A stretch of DNA of 45,382 nt from Pseudomonadota bacterium (GTDB lineage Bacteria > Pseudomonadota > Gammaproteobacteria > Steroidobacterales > Steroidobacteraceae). A model generated the notes under the pieces. The model searched no databases and was not told the origin of the DNA. It saw only the letters and a program-made list of their open reading frames with translations. The translations under genes and the position numbers were made by a program. The DNA is taken from assembly GCA_021826035.1 (NCBI GenBank), contig JAKBBE010000016.1, positions 1 to 45,382 of the forward strand, given 5' to 3'. Positions 39,891 through 45,382 of this stretch are shown piece by piece (position 1 is the stretch's first letter; each line of letters begins with the position of its first letter).

Positions 39891-40444
39891 GTCTCGAGGC
39901 AGGTGCGTAGTTGCATCAGGGCGCGGCGGATCCAGCTCTTCAGGGTGGCGAGCGGCACCTGGGCGCGCATCGCCAGCTCCTTATACGTAGCGCCGGTGAA
40001 AAAGGCTTCACGGACCGAGCGGCTGTATTTGACGTCGAGTTGGCCGAGGCAGCGTTCGAGGCGCACATAGTCCTCGCTCGCCTCGGCACGAACGGCCGGG
40101 CCGTGCGCCTCATCGGGCACTCGCTCGAGGTCGATCGCCTCAGTGCTGGTGTTCTCGCGGCGCTGGCGCAACCGATCGATGATCCGGTTGCGCACCAGGG
40201 TGGTGAGCCAGGTATTGGCGCTCGCGAGCGTCGGGTTGTACGTCTCGGCGCGGCGCCAGACCGTGATGAACGCCTCCTGCAGCACCTCCTCCGCCTCGCC
40301 CTGGTCGCGCATCATGCGCACACACAGACCGAACAGTCGCGGGGAGGTCTGCCGGTACAGCTGCTCGAACGCCGCGCGATCGCGCATCGCGGTGCGAGCC
40401 AGGAGCTGCTCGAGCGTTTCGGGGTCGGTGCACGTGTCGTTCAT
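39887..40444 (-). CDS. ECF sigma-70 factor (SigK/RskA-associated type)
   Basis: A 185-residue sigma factor with region 2 (FEQLYRQTSPRLFGLCVRMM, DQGEAEEVLQEAFITVWRRA, ANTWLTTLVRNRIIDRLRQR) and region 4 (SVREAFFTGATYKELAMRAQ, VPLATLKSWIRRALMQLR). The paired anti-sigma is RskA-like. ATG at 40444 puts region 2 at the usual distance; a TTG-started frame from 40522 adds 26 basic residues and is unlikely. It should direct transcription of the lipid genes and perhaps of itself. A sigma70-like promoter, TTGAAT then TAACAA 16 bases on, lies upstream on the minus strand within 40535-40570. Confidence 0.93.
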   Translation of the reverse strand: MNDTCTDPETLEQLLARTAMRDRAAFEQLYRQTSPRLFGLCVRMMRDQGEAEEVLQEAFITVWRRAETYNPTLASANTWLTTLVRNRIIDRLRQRRENTSTEAIDLERVPDEAHGPAVRAEASEDYVRLERCLGQLDVKYSRSVREAFFTGATYKELAMRAQVPLATLKSWIRRALMQLRTCLET

Positions 40445-41130
40445 CAGCTGACCGCGCTGCGGCGCCTGCCGTTTGGGTCGGGCTGCGGGCCGACTCTTGC
40501 TCCGCCGGATTGTAGGTGACAACCGGACGACGTCGATTGTTACGGATTATCCGGCCGCATTCAAGCGCGCGGCCGTGCGCACTGTCTTGCCGGTGCGCCA
40601 CTGCCGATCCAGCGGTGCGCGCGCAGAAGATCCGTATTCCCCGCAACACCCCTGGGTGAGCTACTCATCATCACTCGCATCGATCAGGTCTATGCTTTCG
40701 TGCGCATGATCCAGACTCCCCCGAGGCGATGCCCGGTGATCCCGTCGGTCGGCCGCCGCCGCCCTGTCGCGCGTGATTCACGACGGCCACGGGGTTCTGG
40801 CACCGGCTTGCGACTTGCTTGTGGCTCGCTCCAGAGCGTACATTACAGCGCGGAAATCGCCGGTATTTTTGTGAATACGGCCCGTGTTTTCCGTCATGCG
40901 AGACACGCTGTTGGGCGAGAGGCCCGCGAGCGCGCCAGGGCAGCTGACTGGTTCCTGCTCGCGGACGCGTGTGCGCATCGGCGCGGTCGACCTGCGCCGG
41001 TGTGCCCGTTCGGCGACTCTCCCGCACGCGTTGTGCGCTTTCCCGCGATCGACCGATTCGACGCCGGCCGTCCACACGAACCGCCCGGCCGGTCTGCCCC
41101 TCGATGGTATGCCTCAGAGGAGTTGCGCCC
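40445..41130. other. divergent regulatory region between sigE-like and cyd operons
   Basis: About 690 bases. The minus side holds the sigma-gene promoter candidate; the plus side holds the cyd promoter candidate at 40815-40844 and the dyad GTATT-N6-AATAC (40863-40878), a possible redox or NO regulator site. A cyd leader of nearly 290 bases remains, with no reading frame of coding character. No FNR consensus (TTGAT-N4-ATCAA) was seen. Confidence 0.4.
40815..40844 (+). promoter_or_regulatory. candidate promoter of the cyd operon
   Basis: TTGCTT (40815-40820) and TACATT (40839-40844) are 18 bases apart (about 4/6 and 4/6 matches), followed 18 bases later by the dyad GTATT-N6-AATAC. The transcript would have an unusually long leader before cydA. 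Confidence 0.3.
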
Positions 41131-42741
41131 ATGATTAACGGGACGGTTGTCGATCTCTCCCGCGTGCAGTTTGCGGCCACCGCGCTGTATCACTTCCTGT
41201 TCGTGCCGCTCACTCTCGGCCTGAGTTTTCTGCTCGCGGCGATCGAGACCGTCTACGTCACCACCGGCAAACCGATTTACAAGCAGATGGCGATGTTCTG
41301 GAGCCGGTTGTTCATGATCAACTTCGCGCTCGGCGTCGCGACCGGCCTCACCATGGAATTCCAGTTCGGGACCAACTGGTCGTTTTATTCGAGCTTCGTC
41401 GGCGACATCTTTGGCGCGCCGCTCGCCATCGAAGGATTGATGGCGTTCTTCATGGAGTCGACCTTCGTCGGTCTGATGGTCTTCGGCTGGGATCGGCTGC
41501 GCAAGGGCCAGCATCTGGCGGTCACCTGGCTGGTCGCACTCGGCTCGAACCTCTCGGCGTTGTGGATCCTGGTCGCCAACGGCTTCATGCAGGACCCGAG
41601 GGGCGCAAAATTCGACCCGGTCACGATGCGCATGCATCTGACCAGCTTCCAGCAACTGATCTTCAGTCCCGACGCGCAATCGAAGTTCGTGCACACGAGC
41701 ATCGCCGGTTACGTGACCGGCGCGATGTTCGTCGCCGGCATCAGCGCGTTCTACATGCTGCGCAACCGCCACATGGACATCGCCAAGCGCTCCTTCCGCA
41801 TCGCGGTGTTGTTCGGCGTGTTGGCCACGGTCGGTGTGGTCACCCTGGGCGATGCGCTCGGGTTCGTCGATGCGAAGGCGCAACCGACCAAGCTGGCGGC
41901 GATGGAGGGGTTGTGGAACTCAAGGCCTGCGCCCATGGCGTTCAACCTGATTGCGTTTCCTGAACAGGCCGAGCAGAAGGACGTGGGTGCCGTGCGCGTG
42001 CCGATGGTGCTCTCGTTGCTGGTCACGCACTCCCTCAGTGGTACCGTTCCGGGCATCGACACGCTCGAACAGCAGGCGGTGCAGAAGATCCAGAACGGCA
42101 TCCCGGCGGTCGAGGCGCTCAAGGTGCTCGCGCATGATCCGCAGGACGCCGCGGCCCTGGCGCAGTTCAACGCACATCGGGCGGATCTCGGCTACGGATT
42201 TCTGGTGCAGCGCTATGCGCCGCACCTCAGTGAGGTGACGCCCGCGCAGATCGAGCGAGCGGCGAAGGACACCATCCCGCCGGTGGCGGCAGTGTTCTGG
42301 TCGTTCCGGTTCATGGTCGGTCTGGGTCTGCTGATGATGGCGTTCTTCGTCTTAGCGACGCTCTATTCGCTGCGCAACCGGATTCAGAAGAAGCGATGGT
42401 TCCTCAAGGTCGCCGTGTGGATGATCCCGGTCCCATTCCTCGCCAATGAAGCCGGGTGGCTGGTGGCCGAACTCGGCCGCCAGCCCTGGACGGTGTACGG
42501 GGTGCTGCCGACCTGGATGAGCGCCTCGACGCACAGTGTCGGCTACATGGTGTTCTCGCTGATCGGCTTCGTGACGCTGTACTCGATTTTCATCGCCATC
42601 GAGATGTACCTGATGATCCGGGCGATCCGGCTTGGGCCGAGCGAACCCGGCGGTGACGGCGCGGCGGGGACCTGGCCGCCGCCGACGCTCGCGCCACGAC
42701 CGGTGCCGGCCGTGCCCTACGGCGGCAACGTGGAGGGTTGA
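41131..42741 (+). CDS. cydA: cytochrome bd ubiquinol oxidase subunit I
   Basis: A 536-residue membrane protein carrying the three hemes. Its His21 (ALYHFLFVPLTLGLS) corresponds to the b595 ligand, the His in FVHTSIAGY and the Met in FWSFRFMVGLG to the b558 ligands, and GRQPW lies in ELGRQPWTVYGVLPT. The periplasmic Q-loop is of the long, E. coli type (through ADLGYGFLVQRYAPHL). It oxidises ubiquinol and reduces O2 to water at very high affinity without pumping protons. ATG at 41131 follows AGAGGAG by nine bases; a longer frame upstream is not used. Confidence 0.96.
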   Translation: MINGTVVDLSRVQFAATALYHFLFVPLTLGLSFLLAAIETVYVTTGKPIYKQMAMFWSRLFMINFALGVATGLTMEFQFGTNWSFYSSFVGDIFGAPLAIEGLMAFFMESTFVGLMVFGWDRLRKGQHLAVTWLVALGSNLSALWILVANGFMQDPRGAKFDPVTMRMHLTSFQQLIFSPDAQSKFVHTSIAGYVTGAMFVAGISAFYMLRNRHMDIAKRSFRIAVLFGVLATVGVVTLGDALGFVDAKAQPTKLAAMEGLWNSRPAPMAFNLIAFPEQAEQKDVGAVRVPMVLSLLVTHSLSGTVPGIDTLEQQAVQKIQNGIPAVEALKVLAHDPQDAAALAQFNAHRADLGYGFLVQRYAPHLSEVTPAQIERAAKDTIPPVAAVFWSFRFMVGLGLLMMAFFVLATLYSLRNRIQKKRWFLKVAVWMIPVPFLANEAGWLVAELGRQPWTVYGVLPTWMSASTHSVGYMVFSLIGFVTLYSIFIAIEMYLMIRAIRLGPSEPGGDGAAGTWPPPTLAPRPVPAVPYGGNVEG

Positions 42742-42744
42742 ACC

Positions 42745-43878
42745 ATGGATACATTTGCCATCCTGCAGGTCACCTGGTGGCTGCTGCTCGGGGTGCTGCT
42801 GATCGGACTGGCCGTCATGGTCGGCATGGACATGGGCGTGGGCACGATCCTGCGCTACGTCGGCAGATCGGACGTCGAACGGCGCGTCGCGCTGAACATC
42901 ATCGGGCCGCACTGGGACGGGAACCAGGTGTGGTTCATTCTGGGTGGCGGTGCGATTTTCGCGGCGTTTCCGCTGATCTACGCGACGGCATTTTCCGGGT
43001 TCTACGTGGTGATGCTGCTGTTGCTGTGGACGATGATCCTGCGGCCGATTGGTTTCGAGTACCGCAGTCGGATCGAACACCCCGCCTGGCGCAACGCGTG
43101 GGACTGGGTGCTGCTGGTGAGCGGCGCGGTGCCCATGATTGTGTTGGGTGCCGCCTTCGGCAACCTGTTCCGTGGCGTGCCGTTTCACTTCGACTGGGAC
43201 ATGACGTCCTATTACACCGGCAGCTTCCTCGGGCTCCTCAATCCGTTCGCCCTCATGACCGGGGTGCTCTCGCTGTCGTTGTCGGTGATGATGGGGTCGC
43301 TGACCATCATGAACGGCGCCGAAGGGCCGATGTATCAGCGCGCGCGGGGGCTGGTGCAGGTCGCGGCGGCGGCGGCGCTGGTGCTGTTCGCACTCGGTGG
43401 CCTCTGGGTGCATGCGCTGGCGGGCTACCAGTTGGTCGGCAGTCCGGGTGAGGGCGTGCCGCAGACGCCGCTGCAGCAGACCGTGACGCTCGCGCCGGGG
43501 GCGTGGCTGCACAATTTTTCCGTCGACCCGCTCCTGTGGCTCGTGCCCCTGGTCGGTTTTGCCGGCGTGATCGGCGCGGCGCTTGCCGCCCGGGCCGGTC
43601 GCTCGCATCTGGGCTGGTGGTCCGGAGCGCTCGGCTGGGTCGGTGTGATCGGGACCGCCGGCAGCGCCCTGTTCCCGTTCATGCTGCCCTCCAGCGCCGA
43701 TCCATCGATGAGCCTGACGCTGTGGAATTCCAGCTCCAGCACCCTGACGCTGCTGTGGATGATCGGCTTCACCGCGGTCTTCGTGCCGCTCATCCTCTGG
43801 TACACCAGCTGGGCGTTCTGGGTGATGCGCGGCAAAGTGACACCCGAATCACTCGCGGGTGACGAGCACGCTTACTGA
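42745..43878 (+). CDS. cydB: cytochrome bd ubiquinol oxidase subunit II
   Basis: A 377-residue partner of CydA with about eight to nine helices. Family motifs include GVLLIGLAVMVGMDMGVGTI, IIGPHWDGNQVWFILGGGAI, FAAFPLIYATAFSGFYVVML, RPIGFEYRSRI and LWNSSSSTLTLLWM. It is the structural second half of the oxidase, without heme in the E. coli enzyme. It starts three bases after the cydA stop and is followed after 10 bases by the small CydX-like gene. Confidence 0.96.
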   Translation: MDTFAILQVTWWLLLGVLLIGLAVMVGMDMGVGTILRYVGRSDVERRVALNIIGPHWDGNQVWFILGGGAIFAAFPLIYATAFSGFYVVMLLLLWTMILRPIGFEYRSRIEHPAWRNAWDWVLLVSGAVPMIVLGAAFGNLFRGVPFHFDWDMTSYYTGSFLGLLNPFALMTGVLSLSLSVMMGSLTIMNGAEGPMYQRARGLVQVAAAAALVLFALGGLWVHALAGYQLVGSPGEGVPQTPLQQTVTLAPGAWLHNFSVDPLLWLVPLVGFAGVIGAALAARAGRSHLGWWSGALGWVGVIGTAGSALFPFMLPSSADPSMSLTLWNSSSSTLTLLWMIGFTAVFVPLILWYTSWAFWVMRGKVTPESLAGDEHAY

Positions 43879-43888
43879 GGGCACGACG

Positions 43889-44122
43889 ATGCGCAGTTTC
43901 CTCTACTTCGTTCTCTTTCTGGTCATTGCCCTCCTGGTCACGGTGCTCACCGCCATCCTCGGCGACGAGGGCGCCTGGTATTTCGCCTGGCTGGTCGGCA
44001 CCACGATGATCGTGCTGGTCAGTGCCGCCGGCGGGGCGATGCTCGATGCAAACGAGGAGCAGGCGGCGCAGAGTCCGCTGCCGGCCGAGCCTCGGCGCAG
44101 CGGAGCGGGCGGCGCTGAGTGA
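43889..44122 (+). CDS. cydX: CydX-like small subunit with an extra N-terminal membrane helix
   Basis: A 77-residue protein with two hydrophobic segments. The second, [20 protein letters not shown], matches the start of E. coli CydX (WYFAWILGTLL), which begins at its first residue; here it starts at about residue 31. In front lies [20 protein letters not shown], a segment absent from CydX and reminiscent in size and pattern of the single helix of CydH/YnhF. No internal start codon lies before the CydX part, so the two are one chain. CydX is needed for bd assembly and stability. ATG at 43889 has GAGG eight bases upstream. The stop overlaps the cydD start (GTGA). Confidence 0.8.
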   Translation: MRSFLYFVLFLVIALLVTVLTAILGDEGAWYFAWLVGTTMIVLVSAAGGAMLDANEEQAAQSPLPAEPRRSGAGGAE

Positions 44123-45382
44123 ACGCCCTCGGGGCGGCTGACACGCCGCCCGCCGATCGGCGCGCCGCCGAGTGGCTGCGCCGGGAGGCTCGACTCATTC
44201 GCAGGCCGCTGCTGCGTACGGGGCTGTTCACGGCACTGCTCGCGCTGTCTCTGGTTGCGCAGGCGTGGGTGCTTGCGGCGATCCTCACAGCGGGTGTGTT
44301 TGAGCGCGCCTCGTTCGCACAGCTCTGGCCGCTGTGCGGGGCGCTGCTCGTCCTGGCGCTGCTGCGCTTCGTGCTGAATTTAGGCGCGCGCCGCAGCGCC
44401 GTGCACGGCGCGCAGCAGCTCGCCGGTGCGCTGCGCGCGCGGCTGCTGCACGAGGCCCAGGCGCTCGGACCGCTCGGGCTGCGCGGCAACGCCAGCGGCG
44501 ATCTGCTCACACGCCTCGTCGATGGTATCGAGGCTGTGCTGGGGTATTTTGCGCGCTACCTGCCGCAGGCCGGCGCCGCCGTGCTGGTCCCGCTGCTGCT
44601 CGCCGTGTTCATCTTTCCGGCCGACTGGCTCTCCGGTCTGGTGCTCGTGCTCACCGCGCCGCTCATCCCGCTGTTCATGGTGCTGGTGGGGCGTGCAGCC
44701 GCCCGGGCGAGCGAGCAGCGCTACGCGCAGCTGCGGCGGCTCGGCGCGGCGTTCGTCGATGCGCTCGGCGGGTTGGTGACGCTGCGCCAGCTCGGCGCCG
44801 CCGAGCGCTGCGCGGCGCGCCTGGAGAGTGAGAGCGAGGCGTATCGCCTGCTCAGTCTGGAGGTCCTGCGCGTAGCCTTTTTGTCATCCCTGGTGCTCGA
44901 ATTTTTTGCCATGGTCAGCATCGCCATCGTCGCGGTGTTGATCGGGTTTCGGCTGCTGTGGGGTGAGCTGGCGTTGCACGACGGGCTGTTCGTGTTGCTG
45001 TTGGCGCCGGAGTTTTACCTGCAGCTGCGCGGTCTCGGCGCACTGCGCCACACGCGCATGGATGCGGTCGCGGCGGCCGAGCAGCTCGCGACGCTCGAGA
45101 CGGAGGCGGCTGGCGCCCCGGCGCACTTCGAGGGCACCACCGCGGTGCGCTGCGACCGACCGCCCGAGATCCGTCTCGAACGGGTCACCTACCTGCACCG
45201 CGGCCGCGGCGCGGGTCTGCATGAGTGCTCGCTCACGATCCGGCCGGCGCAGCTTACCGCTCTGGTCGGCCCGAGCGGTTCGGGCAAGAGCACGCTGCTG
45301 AACCTACTGCTCGGCTTCGTCGCGCCCGATCAGGGTCGGATCCTCCTCGATGGCGTCGATCTGACCGAATGTGATGTGCGCC
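44119..45382 (+). CDS. cydD: CydD, thiol/heme ABC exporter subunit (3' end missing)
   Basis: 421 residues to the window edge, no stop reached. Six membrane segments ([80 protein letters not shown]) are followed by [17 protein letters not shown], a CydD hallmark, and the ABC domain with Walker [10 protein letters not shown]. CydDC exports glutathione and cysteine (and affects heme insertion) so that cytochrome bd can mature. GTG at 44119 overlaps the CydX-like stop by GTGA. cydC should follow outside the window. Confidence 0.92.
   Translation, partial: MNALGAADTPPADRRAAEWLRREARLIRRPLLRTGLFTALLALSLVAQAWVLAAILTAGVFERASFAQLWPLCGALLVLALLRFVLNLGARRSAVHGAQQLAGALRARLLHEAQALGPLGLRGNASGDLLTRLVDGIEAVLGYFARYLPQAGAAVLVPLLLAVFIFPADWLSGLVLVLTAPLIPLFMVLVGRAAARASEQRYAQLRRLGAAFVDALGGLVTLRQLGAAERCAARLESESEAYRLLSLEVLRVAFLSSLVLEFFAMVSIAIVAVLIGFRLLWGELALHDGLFVLLLAPEFYLQLRGLGALRHTRMDAVAAAEQLATLETEAAGAPAHFEGTTAVRCDRPPEIRLERVTYLHRGRGAGLHECSLTIRPAQLTALVGPSGSGKSTLLNLLLGFVAPDQGRILLDGVDLTECDVR

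Noticed and set aside
42352..43608. 418-codon minus-strand frame
   Set aside because: Antisense to cydA/cydB; His/Gln/Arg-rich shadow typical of membrane-protein complements.
1..45382. CRISPR arrays, insertion sequences, prophage
   Set aside because: No regularly spaced direct repeats, transposase or integrase motifs were seen on either strand.

Overview
The window is GC-rich, densely packed chromosomal DNA. Its gene set is a cytochrome bd operon of the E. coli type, a YbiI-like zinc-finger protein, EmrAB/NodT efflux, a TonB receptor, and an ECF sigma operon with paired Cfa-like methyltransferases. Together these point to a gammaproteobacterium, perhaps from the Xanthomonadales/Nevskiales/Steroidobacter side. 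That placement is inference. I see no rRNA, tRNA, CRISPR array, insertion sequence or phage gene.

Left part (1-8763): the 5' end of an acyl-CoA dehydrogenase gene (minus strand) lies divergent from a TetR regulator. The regulator is followed by a same-strand series: a protein with two CDGSH iron-sulfur motifs fused to a bicupin, a TonB-dependent receptor, an amino-acid permease, and two different class-V fold PLP enzymes. The second PLP enzyme has Tyr where cysteine desulfurases carry the catalytic Cys. This looks like an uptake and breakdown route for an amino-acid-derived compound whose identity the sequence does not reveal. It is one of the two best candidates for an undescribed system here.

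Middle part (8860-26175) holds mostly independent genes: a beta-helix envelope protein, a proline-rich L,D-transpeptidase, a 1163-residue hybrid sensor kinase with two transmitters and two receivers, a small outer-membrane beta-barrel, a DUF4870-type membrane protein, a P-type H+-ATPase, a DNA photolyase, a two-gene ABC exporter, an S9 peptidase and a YbiI homologue.

Right part (26257-45382) has three operons. The first is marR-emrA-emrB-nodT, a drug efflux operon behind a perfect 20-bp palindrome in an AT-rich island. The second is a minus-strand operon of ECF sigma factor, RskA-like anti-sigma, desaturase, FAD oxidoreductase, DUF1365, Cfa-like enzyme, DUF2878, DUF1295, second Cfa-like enzyme and lipocalin. 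Most of its junctions are 4-bp start/stop overlaps. It is a stress-controlled membrane-lipid tailoring unit whose product is not obvious. The third is cydA-cydB-(CydX-like)-cydD, a bd oxidase with its assembly exporter. Its small subunit has an extra N-terminal membrane helix in front of a CydX-like segment, which may be a fusion of accessory subunits.

Many starts were moved inward from the longest reading frame because an internal start has a clear ribosome binding site, a better signal peptide, or an exact overlap with the preceding stop codon.
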